Of a stretch of DNA of 64,000 nt, positions 33,358-41,854 are shown piece after piece. Made by a program: the position numbers and the translations under genes. The notes under the pieces are model-generated. The model saw only the letters and a program-made list of their open reading frames with translations. It made no database searches and was not told where the DNA came from. The first letter of the stretch is position 1. Every line of letters begins with the position of its first letter. The DNA comes from DASRTE01 sp035656095 (GTDB lineage Bacteria > Actinomycetota > Actinomycetes > Jiangellales > Jiangellaceae). The stretch lies in contig DASRTE010000092.1 in assembly GCA_035656095.1 (NCBI GenBank), forward strand, positions 1 to 64,000. The letters are read 5' to 3'.

Positions 33358-33361
<4 letters not shown>
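33074..33361 (+). CDS. ArsR/SmtB-family repressor, probably autoregulated and leaderless
   Basis: A 95-residue winged-helix protein: MGDLFKALSDRTRRAILDEL at the N terminus, recognition region ATRQAISQHLDVLESAGLV (~43-61), and the wing RSGRYKFHHI (~66-75). The ArsR metal motif ELCVCDL is absent (the segment reads LFEICGRL, one Cys), so it more likely senses a small molecule, or only dimer status, than arsenic. Its GTG start overlaps the predicted transcription start, with no Shine-Dalgarno, so translation is probably leaderless. Its stop overlaps the VOC gene start as ATGA. It lies inside the tRNA-Gly mini-island. Confidence 0.85.
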
Positions 33362-33741
<380 letters not shown>

Positions 33742-34055
33742 CGCCGGGTTCCCTCGTCGGCCAGCCTGGTCCTGGCGCAGCCCGGCGGAGTCGGGGGGAG
33801 TATCCGTCCAGCCCAGGCCGACCACTGTCGCGCATCACCTGGCAAGGAAGTGTCGCGCATCAGGTGGCACAGGACACACCCGGTGAGCTCTGCGTTGCTG
33901 TGTTGACCTCTACGAGATCAAGGCGCCGCTGACGCGGCGCACCGTGCCACATACCTGCCAACGTGACGGCTACGTCTCGGTGATGAGCGGTCAATAACGG
34001 TCACATCGTGGGTTCCACCCGGTCCGCCTGAGCCACGCTGAGGGTGAGCGCACAT
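33742..34055. other. Right arm of the mini-island with tandem repeat ends, no gene
   Basis: TGTCGCGCATCA occurs twice, at 33826-33837 and 33851-33862, each followed by two bases and TGGCA; the first is the inverted mate of the repeat at 32964. The direct repeat CACCCGGTGAGCTCT recurs at 33877-33891. From 33892 to 34055 I see nothing recognisable. Confidence 0.65.
33826..33891. repeat. Right ends of the ArsR-VOC cassette
   Basis: 33827-33843 (GTCGCGCATCACCTGGC) is an inverted, 16-of-17 match to 32964-32980. 33851-33869 is a near-identical tandem copy. 33877-33891 is the direct-repeat partner of 32941-32955. Together they suggest two insertion events or IS ends stacked beside each other. Confidence 0.7.
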
Positions 34056-34097
34056 CTTCCAAACTGGCCATGCGGGTTCGATTCCCGTCACCCGCTC
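34056..34097 (+). repeat. attachment-site-like copy of the tRNA-Gly 3' half
   Basis: 42 nt match the tRNA-Gly 3' half (32675-32716) with a single mismatch (A at 34063 for G at 32682). It includes the anticodon loop 3' part, the variable region and the complete T arm and acceptor, but not CCA. The 5' half of a tRNA is absent, so this is a duplicated integration site rather than a second gene. It marks the right border of the 1.4-kb island; no integrase remains inside. Confidence 0.85.
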
Positions 34098-34429
34098 ACG
34101 GCACAGCGCCCTGGTCCGAGGCCGTGTCCTCTGCCTGGGCTTCGTCGTTGCTGAGCCGCGTTTGGGGGGCCCGGCCCCCGCGTGCCTCGGGCTTGCCGTG
34201 CGGCTACTCGCGGAGGACAGCGGCCGCGATCCATGCACATGCAAGAGCGCCCTCCAGAGACCTTGCCACGACATCGCGACGTGACCGCACTCGGCGGGCC
34301 CGAGCCGAGAGATCGGGCCGAAAGACCCGCGGCGAGGCGGCTTCCGACCCTGAGGGATGGCGTGAATGTCAGCGGACTCTGGTCCTAGGGCATCGCGCGT
34401 CCCTGCTCGACGTCGGGAGGCGATGAGGC
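34098..34429. other. Gap between the att copy and the ABC-transporter operon
   Basis: 332 bp of high-GC sequence without recognisable coding or hairpins, apart from the Shine-Dalgarno GGGAGG (34415-34420) of the following gene. It should hold the promoter of the ABC operon. Confidence 0.45.
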
Positions 34430-35338
34430 GTGCTCGAGCTTCACCGGGTGTCGAAGCGGTACGACAGCGTACGGGCACTGGACGAGTGCACCCTTCGGGC
34501 GGCGGCGGGCCGGCTGACCGGGTTTGTGGGCCCGAACGGTGCCGGCAAGACGACGGCCATGCGGGTCATCTTCGGGCTGGTGTCGCCCGACAGCGGCGAC
34601 ACCTGGTGGAACGGCCAGGTGATCGACTCGAGTACCCGGCGTCGGTTCGGTTACATGCCGGAGGAACGTGGCCTCTACCCGCGGATGCGGGTACGCGACC
34701 AGTTGGTGTTCTTCGGTCGACTGTGCGGCCTGACCTCCCCCGGCGCGGCGCGTGCGGCTGACCGGTGGCTCGACGCACTGGGGCTGACCGACCGCTCAGC
34801 CGCCCGACTCGACGATCTGTCCCACGGCAACCAGCAACGGGTCCAGCTCGCCGCCGCCCTGCTGCACGAGCCGGAGCTCGTCGTGCTCGACGAGCCGTTC
34901 TCCGGTCTCGACCCGTTCGCCATGGATTCGATGTCCACCCTGTTGGCCCAGGTGGCGCAGTCGGGCGCCGCGGTGCTGTTCTCCAGCCATCAGCTGGACG
35001 TCGTGCAGCACCTGTGCGAGGACGTCGTCGTCATCGACTCCGGGCACGTGGTGCTGGAAGGTCGGCTCGACGAGATCCGGGACGCCGCCCTGGACCGTTA
35101 CGTCGACGTCACCACCAAGGGTGACCTCCGTCCCCTGCTCGACCTCGAAGGGGTGACCGTCGTGGCACGCGACGACGGGCACGTCCGGCTCCGAGTACCG
35201 CGCGGCGCCGAACCCAGGACATTGCTACAGGCAGTGGGCCGCGACGTCGTGCGGATGAGTTATGAGCCACCCACGCTGTCCGAGCTGTTCCGGACTGCGG
35301 TGGCCGAGGCGCGGGAGTCCGCTGACGTGGAGGTGTGA
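34430..35338 (+). CDS. ABC transporter ATP-binding protein, NatA-like
   Basis: ATPase of an ABC-2 exporter, 302 residues. Walker A GPNGAGKTT (~34-42), Q-loop region GYMPEERGLYPRM (the Q is replaced by E, as in NatA-like proteins), signature LSHGNQQR (~126-133), Walker B VVLDEPFSGLD (~148-158), switch His SSHQ (~184). A C-terminal ~80-residue extension carries RVPRGAEPRTLLQ. It begins with GTG 34430, with GGGAGG upstream. The permease starts one base after its stop. The NatAB family exports sodium or drugs; the substrate here is unknown. Confidence 0.92.
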   Translation: MLELHRVSKRYDSVRALDECTLRAAAGRLTGFVGPNGAGKTTAMRVIFGLVSPDSGDTWWNGQVIDSSTRRRFGYMPEERGLYPRMRVRDQLVFFGRLCGLTSPGAARAADRWLDALGLTDRSAARLDDLSHGNQQRVQLAAALLHEPELVVLDEPFSGLDPFAMDSMSTLLAQVAQSGAAVLFSSHQLDVVQHLCEDVVVIDSGHVVLEGRLDEIRDAALDRYVDVTTKGDLRPLLDLEGVTVVARDDGHVRLRVPRGAEPRTLLQAVGRDVVRMSYEPPTLSELFRTAVAEARESADVEV

Positions 35339-35339
35339 G

Positions 35340-36536
35340 ATGCCCGCACACGACGGGCTGCGCCGGACCCTGATCGTCGCCTCCCGGGAGCTGGTCGAGC
35401 GGGGCAAGAGCCCCGCGTTCAGGTTCTCGACGCTCATCGCCATCGTGGCGATGGCGGCGATCATCCTGTTCCCGTCGTTGCTGTCCGACGACACGACGAC
35501 CTATCGGATCGGGCTAACCGGCGCGGTGGCGGCCGGCACGGACGAGGCGCTCGCCGCACAGGCGAAAGCTGCCGACATGCGGGTACGAACGACGTCGTAC
35601 GACACGGTTGTCGCCGGCGAGCACGCGGTGCGCGATGGCAAGATCGACGTCCTGCTCGTCGACGGCACGACGCTCGAGTGGCGGCGGCAGCCCGACGCCG
35701 GCCTCGCGACACTGGTCGGCGACGCCGTGCAGGCCGTGCACATCCGCAACCGAGCGGCGCAGCTGGGCCTGTCGATGCAGGACGTCGGAAGCCTGCTCGC
35801 GCCGGTCGCATTGTCGAGTCGACAGCTCGGCAACGCCGACGGTGTGGGCGAGAACGCGCAGGACGTCGGCATGATCGCCGTGGTGTTGATTCTCTTGGCC
35901 GTGAGCATCTACGGGAATGCCGTGCTGACCGGCGTCATCCAGGAGAAGCAGACCCGGGTCGCCGAGGTGCTGCTCGCCCGGATGCGCCCGCGTGAACTCC
36001 TGGCCGGCAAGGTGATCGGGATCGGCGGGCTCGGGCTCGCGCAGTTCGCCCTCATCATCGCCACCGCGGCGGTATCCCTGACCGCGGTGGACGCCGCCGA
36101 CGCCCCTCACGTGGCCACGTCCATCTGGGTCTGGCTCGTGGTGTGGTTCGCGCTCGGATACGGCTTCTACAGCGTCGTGTACGCCGGCGTCGGCGCGCTC
36201 GCCTCACGCGTAGAAGACGCCAGCGGCGTCGCCGCCCCGATCAGCGTGGTGATGTTCGCCTGCTATTTCGCCGCCCTCTCCGCACTCGATTCGCCCGAGT
36301 CGACCATGACGACGGTTCTGTCCTTCGTGCCGCCGAGCGCGCCATTCGTCATGCCGATGCGTCTCACGCTCACCACCGTCCCGGCCTGGCAGGTCTTCAC
36401 GGCCGCCCTGCTGACGGCCCTGACGATATGGCTCCTCGTTCTGGTGGCCGGTCGGATCTACTCCGGCGCACTGCTTCGCACCGGCACACGCATACCCCTC
36501 CGGGTCGCCTGGCGGAGCGGAGTCCGGCAGGCGTAG
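35340..36536 (+). CDS. ABC-2 permease, NatB-like
   Basis: A 398-residue membrane permease. A first hydrophobic helix (~28-48) is followed by a ~130-residue extracytoplasmic domain (~50-175), then five or six helices (~180-370) and a short basic tail. The conserved EKQTRVAEVLLARMRP segment (~200-216) after the second helix is the ABC-2 cytoplasmic coupling motif (EKE-type). The start ATG 35340 lies one base beyond the ATPase stop. The two together would form a complete exporter. Confidence 0.9.
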   Translation: MPAHDGLRRTLIVASRELVERGKSPAFRFSTLIAIVAMAAIILFPSLLSDDTTTYRIGLTGAVAAGTDEALAAQAKAADMRVRTTSYDTVVAGEHAVRDGKIDVLLVDGTTLEWRRQPDAGLATLVGDAVQAVHIRNRAAQLGLSMQDVGSLLAPVALSSRQLGNADGVGENAQDVGMIAVVLILLAVSIYGNAVLTGVIQEKQTRVAEVLLARMRPRELLAGKVIGIGGLGLAQFALIIATAAVSLTAVDAADAPHVATSIWVWLVVWFALGYGFYSVVYAGVGALASRVEDASGVAAPISVVMFACYFAALSALDSPESTMTTVLSFVPPSAPFVMPMRLTLTTVPAWQVFTAALLTALTIWLLVLVAGRIYSGALLRTGTRIPLRVAWRSGVRQA

Positions 36537-36609
36537 GCGGGACGCCGGATCCGGCCGCAGCTGCGACTCGCGGACGCGGCGTCCTCGACGCTGATCACTT
36601 CGTCGTCCG

Positions 36610-37158
36610 TCATCCCGCTGCGTCCTCGATCGGTCGAGTCGTGCCGAGGTCGTCATTGCCCGGGATCCTCGAGCGCCACGCGTCCCGCGAACGATGCCTC
36701 CCGTGCCAGGTTGCCGGGCCGCTCAGCCGCGGGTGACCATTGCTCCCGACGGCGCCTGCACCAGCGCCCAGGGCGGCCTCGATGGCGTCCGAAACGTGGC
36801 CGTGATGATTCAGGTGAGCGTCCAGGCCGGTGATCTGGAGCACTCTCAGGGCAGTTCCGTACGCACCTGCCAGATGGATGCTCGTGCCGCGATCGGCAGC
36901 ACGTCTGCGAACGGTGATCAGTACGCCGAGAGCGGTCGAGTCGAGGAAGCTCACGCCGGACAAGTCGAGGACGACGTGCCCACGTTCGACGAGACTGGAC
37001 AGGTGGCCCCTCAGCGCGTCCGTGTTGGACAGATCGATCTCGCCGGCCGGGCGGACGACGATGCAGCCGGCAAGCTGGTGTATGCGCAGCTCGCAGGTGC
37101 CGAGCCTGACGACCTCAGGGACGGGAAGAGCAGGCAGTTCCGGACGGCCGTTGTGCAT
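36610..37158 (-). CDS. STAS-domain anti-sigma-factor antagonist with long C-terminal tail
   Basis: A SpoIIAA-type regulator: the STAS fold covers ~20-125, with VVRPAGEIDLSNTDAL and DLSGVSFLDSTALGVL. The normally phosphorylated Ser (DSSG in SpoIIAA) is Thr75 here (DSTA). The last ~55 residues (from GSNGHPRLSG on) have no fold I recognise and are Arg/Pro rich, so the gene may end with an unstructured tail. SD AAGGGGGG precedes ATG 37158. It shares a divergent promoter region with the TetR gene. No sigma-B-type partner kinase lies nearby; the SpoIIE-type phosphatase at 45-46 kb may be a functional partner. Confidence 0.8.
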   Translation of the reverse strand: MHNGRPELPALPVPEVVRLGTCELRIHQLAGCIVVRPAGEIDLSNTDALRGHLSSLVERGHVVLDLSGVSFLDSTALGVLITVRRRAADRGTSIHLAGAYGTALRVLQITGLDAHLNHHGHVSDAIEAALGAGAGAVGSNGHPRLSGPATWHGRHRSRDAWRSRIPGNDDLGTTRPIEDAAG

Positions 37159-37209
37159 GGCGGTTCCCCCCTTCGCATTCAGTCGGTCCCGGATGGGCTC
37201 GTTTCTAAC

Positions 37210-37227
37210 ACAGACGGACCTGTCTGT
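37210..37227. promoter_or_regulatory. Palindromic operator between STAS and TetR genes
   Basis: ACAGAC-N6-GTCTGT (37210-37227) is a clean 18-bp palindrome. A related GTCTGT motif recurs at 37247-37252, near the TetR promoter. This is the likely autoregulatory site of the TetR repressor and could also affect the STAS gene in the other direction. Confidence 0.7.
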
Positions 37228-37263
37228 TCAATATTTGGAACGACCAGTCTGTCTATCACATCG

Positions 37264-37269
37264 TATACT
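37264..37269 (+). promoter_or_regulatory. -10 box of the tetR-type gene
   Basis: TATACT lies nine bases before the ATG at 37278. It predicts transcription starting at about 37276, giving a leader of only two bases, so the mRNA would be almost leaderless. No clear -35 box is seen at the right spacing. Confidence 0.5.
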
Positions 37270-37277
37270 CCGGATGC

Positions 37278-37865
37278 ATGACTACCCGGGAGGGCCTGAC
37301 CGCTCGGCAACGGATTCTGGAAACGTCGTACGACCTGTTCTCTCAGCGTGGCGTACGCGACGTCGGCGTGGACGAGATCATCGCTCGCTCGGGGGTGGCG
37401 AAGGCCACCCTCTACAACCACTTCCCGACCAAGAATCACCTCGTGCTCGCGTTCCTCGACCTGCGCGAGGAACGTTGGACCTTCGAGATGGTCGAGACCG
37501 AGGCCAGGGCCCGCGGCCAGACCCCGGAGGAGCAACTGCTTGCGATCTTCGACGTGTTCGGCGAGTGGTTTCGTCGCGAGGACTTCGACGGCCCCGCGTT
37601 CATCAGCGTGCTCCTGGAGATGGGTCGGTTGCATCCGCTCGGACAGGCGAGTATCCAGCACCTGGAGAACATCAACGCGCTCGTGGCTGGCATGGCCGAG
37701 GAGGCCGGCCTCCGCGAACCACACGAGTTCGCCCTCTCCTGGCACATCCTCATGAAGGGCTCCATCATCGCCGCGATCGAGGGCGACACCGACGCCGCCC
37801 CACGCGCCAAAACCATGGCACGGCACCTCGTCGAACAACATCGACTGACCGACGCCCGCGCCTGA
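37278..37865 (+). CDS. TetR-family transcriptional regulator
   Basis: A 195-residue repressor. The N-terminal HTH (~10-55) reads TARQRILETSYDLFSQRGVR and VDEIIARSGVAKATLYNHF. The ligand domain (~60-190) has the TetR_C-type helices with no recognised subfamily. It lies between a STAS gene and chrA and is transcribed toward chrA's end, so its target is not evident. Palindromic sites lie just upstream, so autoregulation is likely. The predicted transcription start is two bases before the ATG. Confidence 0.9.
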   Translation: MTTREGLTARQRILETSYDLFSQRGVRDVGVDEIIARSGVAKATLYNHFPTKNHLVLAFLDLREERWTFEMVETEARARGQTPEEQLLAIFDVFGEWFRREDFDGPAFISVLLEMGRLHPLGQASIQHLENINALVAGMAEEAGLREPHEFALSWHILMKGSIIAAIEGDTDAAPRAKTMARHLVEQHRLTDARA

Positions 37866-38068
37866 GCCGGTAGGCCAGGACGCCGGCGCCGCGTCGCCCC
37901 GGAGGCGATGCGGTCGGCCTGCCTCCCCTGGCTCACGGGTACGTTCACACTCGCGGGGGACGTCGTCGAGACCGGTGCCCGGCGACGGTGGGCAGGTGAC
38001 GATCACATCGGTTCCGCGCCGACACGCGCACCTGACGCGGACCATCGCGGCGCCGATGCTCGGTCGTG

Positions 38069-39229
38069 TCAGAGGCCGAGCAGCGGGCTGGCCAGAACCG
38101 CGGCGAGCACGATCAGCCAGGGCGGTGCCTTGACAAGGTGGAGGGCGACGAACAGCGCGGCAGCGAACACGACGTCCACGCCTGATGTGACCGCGCTGGT
38201 CGCAATCGGATCGATGAGCGCGGCGCCCAACAGGCCGACGACGGCCGCATTCACCCCGACCAGTCCCGCCTGGACCCGCGGGTCGGAGCGCACCTGCAGC
38301 CAGAACGGAAGGATACCGAGCAGGATCAGGAACCCGGGCAGGAACACCGAGATGGTGGAGACGAGCGCTCCGGGGAAACCGGCGGCGACCTGGCCGAGAT
38401 AGGTGGCGAAGGTGAACAGCGGGCCGGGAAGGGCCTGAGCCGCGCCGTAGCCCGCGAGGAAGGCGTCCTCGCTGACCAGGTCGGGCACGGTCTCGGCCTG
38501 CATCAGCGGGAGAACCACGTGCCCACCACCGAAGACCAGAGCCCCAGCCCGGTACATGGCGTCGGCGAGCTCGAGGAGCGTCCCGAACCCCGACAGCGGA
38601 GGGAGAAGCAGCAGCAGTGCGGCGAAGGCCGCCAGCGCCACCGCTCCGGTCCGCCTTCCCACGTGCAACGGCAGGGGCTCGCTGTCCGAGAGCGGCTCCG
38701 AGCGGAACAGGAGCAAACCGAGCAGCCCGGCAACAGCGAGGCAGCCGACCTGCATCGGGCCGGACGTGGGGAGAAGCAGCAACACCACGCCGGTGAGGAT
38801 GGCCATCACCGCTGTCGCAGGGGTCCTCGCCAGTCGCCGGGCCATGCCGATGACGGCGTCGAGGACGACCGCGACGGCGACAAGCTTCAGGGCGCGAAGC
38901 CACACGTCGTCCCCCACGCTGCCGGTTGCCGCCAGCGCGCCGAATGCGGACATGGCCACGGCCGAGGGCAACGTGAATCCGGCCCATCCTGCAATGGCCC
39001 CACCCAGCCCGGCGCGCGTGTAACCGACCGCCATGCCGACCTGCGAGGACGCGGGTCCGGGCAGGAACTGGCCGATGGCGACAAGTTCCGCGAACGCGGC
39101 GTCGCTCAGCCAGCGCCTGCGTTCGACGTACTCGGCGCGGAAGTAGCCCAGGTGGGCAATGGGTCCCCCGAACGACGTCATGCCGAGGCGCAACGCCACC
39201 GTGAACACCTCGCCCGGACCGGCCCTCAC
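38069..39229 (-). CDS. chrA: Chromate transporter family protein ChrA
   Basis: A 386-residue membrane protein with two homologous chromate-transport halves (~1-185 and ~195-386). The motifs are TSFGGPIAHLGYF with the GQFLPGPASSQ loop in the first half, and VFGGGHVVLPLM followed by AAQALPGPLFTFAT in the second. Roughly ten hydrophobic helices. ChrA exports chromate (or sulfate-like anions) at the expense of the proton gradient. The GTG at 39229 begins the normal family sequence. It lies before a molybdenum sulfite-oxidase-type gene, which would fit sulfur-oxyanion chemistry, but the link is only positional. Confidence 0.92.
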   Translation of the reverse strand: MRAGPGEVFTVALRLGMTSFGGPIAHLGYFRAEYVERRRWLSDAAFAELVAIGQFLPGPASSQVGMAVGYTRAGLGGAIAGWAGFTLPSAVAMSAFGALAATGSVGDDVWLRALKLVAVAVVLDAVIGMARRLARTPATAVMAILTGVVLLLLPTSGPMQVGCLAVAGLLGLLLFRSEPLSDSEPLPLHVGRRTGAVALAAFAALLLLLPPLSGFGTLLELADAMYRAGALVFGGGHVVLPLMQAETVPDLVSEDAFLAGYGAAQALPGPLFTFATYLGQVAAGFPGALVSTISVFLPGFLILLGILPFWLQVRSDPRVQAGLVGVNAAVVGLLGAALIDPIATSAVTSGVDVVFAAALFVALHLVKAPPWLIVLAAVLASPLLGL

Positions 39230-39326
39230 AGCGGCGAGCCTGCCCCAGCCCCGCGTCGGTCGGCGACCTGGTGCTGTTCGATGGTGTCGGCGACGGTGCA
39301 GGGGGCCCGATCGAGCGCAATCTCGC

Positions 39327-40430
39327 CTATCGGACCACCACGGTCACCCGCTGCACATGGTTGTTGGCCATGCCCTGCCTGTTCCACATCTGTTCGACCG
39401 GCTGGACGTTGCCCTCGGCGTCGCTCGCGCGAACGCACAGGTCGACCTGCCCCTGCATATGGGCATCCCAGCTCCACTGCCACGAACGCCATTCGAACTG
39501 GTCGGGGCGAGGGCCGAGTCGAGCCTCGTGCCAGGTCAGGCCGCCGTCGACGCTGACGTCGACGCGGGTGACCTGGCCCCACCCCGACCAGGCACGACCG
39601 GTCAGCAGGTGAGAGCCGCGCTCGACGATGCGCGTGCGGGTCTGGAAGTCCGGGAAGCCCGGCGGCTGGAGCAACGCCTTGGGTCGGATCCGCGTCACCG
39701 GCTCGCCCGGCTCATCGGGGTCCTGCTTGAGCCGGTAAGCGGTGCTGTTCTGGTAGCCGTCGAACGGCGCATCGAGAACCCGGACGTCGGCGAGCCACTT
39801 CACCTGCGCCATCCCGTACCAACCCGGCACCAGCAGTCGCAGCGGTGCACCGTGCTGGGGCGGCAACGGCTGACCGTTCATGCCGTAGACGAGGAGCACG
39901 TCGTCGCGCAGCGCCTCGCCCAGGGGCAGGCCGCGCTGGTAGGTCTGCTCGACACCGCGCTCCACGCCGTGGTCGGCTCCGGTGAAGGCGACGTCGACGG
40001 CGCTCGGATGGAGACCGGCCTCGCGCAGGAGAGGGGCAAGCGGCGTGCCGGTCCACTCGGCGGTGCCGACGGCCTCGTCCACCCAGGGTTGGCTCACCGG
40101 ACGCGGCGTGAGCGTGGCACGACCGTTGCCGGCACACTCGAGCGTGACCCGCCTCGTCACTCTCTCGCGTGACCGGACGTCGTCGTGCCCGAGCGTCAAC
40201 GGGCGCTCGACTTCGCCACCGATTTCGAGGTGCCAGGTCTCGACGTCGACGTACGGAATGTCGTAGTGCGTCAGGACGTAGTGCAGCCCGACCGGCGTCA
40301 CGTCGTAACGCAACGCCTCGAGCGGCATGCCGTGGTTGCGGGCCGCAAGTCGGAGCTCGTCGATCGAGATGCCCTCGTCCATCTCGGCCACACGTGCCGG
40401 TGGGCTCACCGACGTGTCCAGCGCCTCCAT
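39327..40430 (-). CDS. Molybdenum sulfite oxidase-type oxidoreductase
   Basis: A 367-residue molybdopterin protein of the sulfite oxidase/SorA family. The Mo-ligand Cys99 lies in RVTLECAGNGR. The dimerisation domain (~255-365) ends with the WDGGL-like segment SVDGGLTWHEARL. No signal peptide or cytochrome domain is seen, so it is predicted to be cytoplasmic and electron transfer partners are unknown. The ATG at 40430 (MEALDTSVS) has GGAGGGG upstream and is chosen over an ATG five codons earlier. Upstream of it is an IS4 scrap on the other strand. Confidence 0.88.
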   Translation of the reverse strand: MEALDTSVSPPARVAEMDEGISIDELRLAARNHGMPLEALRYDVTPVGLHYVLTHYDIPYVDVETWHLEIGGEVERPLTLGHDDVRSRERVTRRVTLECAGNGRATLTPRPVSQPWVDEAVGTAEWTGTPLAPLLREAGLHPSAVDVAFTGADHGVERGVEQTYQRGLPLGEALRDDVLLVYGMNGQPLPPQHGAPLRLLVPGWYGMAQVKWLADVRVLDAPFDGYQNSTAYRLKQDPDEPGEPVTRIRPKALLQPPGFPDFQTRTRIVERGSHLLTGRAWSGWGQVTRVDVSVDGGLTWHEARLGPRPDQFEWRSWQWSWDAHMQGQVDLCVRASDAEGNVQPVEQMWNRQGMANNHVQRVTVVVR

Positions 40431-40645
40431 GTCACCCCTCCCCATGCTCGTCGTAGCGTCCTCGGATTTGCGACGAGCCACAACGCACGTGACCAGCGTC
40501 GCCGTCCTGACCAGACTTCGCCAAGTCGACGTCTCGACAACCATCACACATCGGGGCTGTCCGGGTGTGTTCAGCGATGCAATCGCGCTGCTCAGCTGCC
40601 TCTTGGCACCGACGCACGGCGCCTGTAGTTTCCAGCGCAAGGCCA

Positions 40646-40861
40646 CAGAACCCCACCACCTACCGGCTGTTCACCACCCTGCTCGACCCGGCCGAGGTCA
40701 CCGCGGTCGCCCTCGCCGCGGCCTATGCCCAACGGTGGGGAGATCGAACTGGCCTTCGACGAGCTCAAGACCCACCAACGCGGACCCGCACGGTGCTGCG
40801 CTCGAAGTCCCCCGACCTGGTCCGGCAAGAGATCTGGGGCCATCTGTGCTGCCACTACGCG
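40646..40861 (+). pseudogene. IS4-family transposase fragment
   Basis: About 70 codons of an IS4-type transposase. NPTTYRLFTTLLDP leads into the signature Y-(2)-R-(3)-E-(6)-K, readable as AYAQRW-EIELAFDELK; the Glu is the third catalytic residue of the DDE set. After that comes VLRSKSPDLVRQEIWGHLCC. A base is inserted after RW and a base is lost again after GPAR, so two frameshifts are present. The first two catalytic Asp and both insertion ends are absent. This is the footprint of an old insertion just upstream of the SDR operon. Confidence 0.85.
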
Positions 40862-41092
40862 GGACCAAACCAGCTCCTCCCGAATCGTCTCCGACTTGGT
40901 ATAGAACGTACCGAGGCGCCGCTCACCGAGGTCGTGAGGACGTTGCGTTACCGTCGGTTGTCACCGGGTGGACGACGCACTCCGGCGCGGCTTCGATATG
41001 GGTCAGCCATGCGGTTGACGACGAGCCGGCCGGACCCGGAGGGTTGCGATGAGAGTGCCAGCCGACGATCCACGAGCTGGTCGGAGGACGGC

Positions 41093-41854
41093 ATGACCAC
41101 GCCCGGCGAGGAGCGGCCACCGGTCGTGCTCGTGACCGGCGCAAGCGGGTCCATCGGCGCCGCGACGGTCGCGTGCCTGCGCGACCGGGGCTGCGAGGTG
41201 GTCACTGCCGACCGTACCCCGCTCCCGGCCGACGTCGCGGGTCGCGGTGCCACGCAGGTCACCGTGGACCTCACTGCTGACGCTGACGTCGAGACCGCCT
41301 TCGACCGCATCCCGGTCGTGGGCCCGCTGCGACACGTCGTCGCGGTTGCCGGCGGGGGTGACACCGAGGAGCTGACCTCGCCCGACCAGCCCACCGAGCC
41401 TTTGGAGGTGTTTAGCCGGGCAGTCGCGAACAACCTGCACATCGCCTTCATCACGGTGCGTCACGCCGTGCCACTGCTGCGCCGCTCTGGCGGGGACCGT
41501 TCGATCAGCTTGGTGGGTTCGATCAATGCGTACGGGGGGTACGGCGCGCCTGGGTACTCCGCCGCGAAGGCCGGGCTGACGGGGCTCACCAGGGCACTGG
41601 CAGCACCGCTTGGCGCCGATGGGATCCGCATCAACTGCGTGGCCCTCGGCACGGTCGACACCGCGAACCTGCACCGGCTGGCCGCCGAGCGCGGCCGAGA
41701 GCTGGACCTGGCCGCTGTGGCGGCGCGCACGCCGTTGGGGCGGGTGCTCGCTCCGCAGGAAGTCGCGTGGGCACTGGTCAGCGTTGCGCTCGACTGGCCC
41801 GGACTGACCGGGTCGACCATCGTGCTCGACAACGGGCAAACGCTGATCCGATGA
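41093..41854 (+). CDS. Short-chain dehydrogenase/reductase (SDR)
   Basis: A 253-residue SDR: cofactor motif TGASGSIG (~15-22), NAG-like segment VVAVAGGGD, catalytic Asn114, Ser143, Tyr155 and Lys159 (YSAAK). TGLTRAL and the C-terminal GSTIVLDNGQ segment are those of classical SDRs. The substrate is unknown. GGAGGA precedes ATG 41093. Its stop codon overlaps the next gene as ATGA, so the SDR and the membrane protein are made together. The combination with a membrane NTPase-like protein is not a pairing I know. Confidence 0.92.
   Translation: MTTPGEERPPVVLVTGASGSIGAATVACLRDRGCEVVTADRTPLPADVAGRGATQVTVDLTADADVETAFDRIPVVGPLRHVVAVAGGGDTEELTSPDQPTEPLEVFSRAVANNLHIAFITVRHAVPLLRRSGGDRSISLVGSINAYGGYGAPGYSAAKAGLTGLTRALAAPLGADGIRINCVALGTVDTANLHRLAAERGRELDLAAVAARTPLGRVLAPQEVAWALVSVALDWPGLTGSTIVLDNGQTLIR

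Noticed and set aside
34056..34097. A second tRNA-Gly gene
   Set aside because: Only the 3' half is present; the 5' half and D arm are missing, so it is an attachment-site copy.
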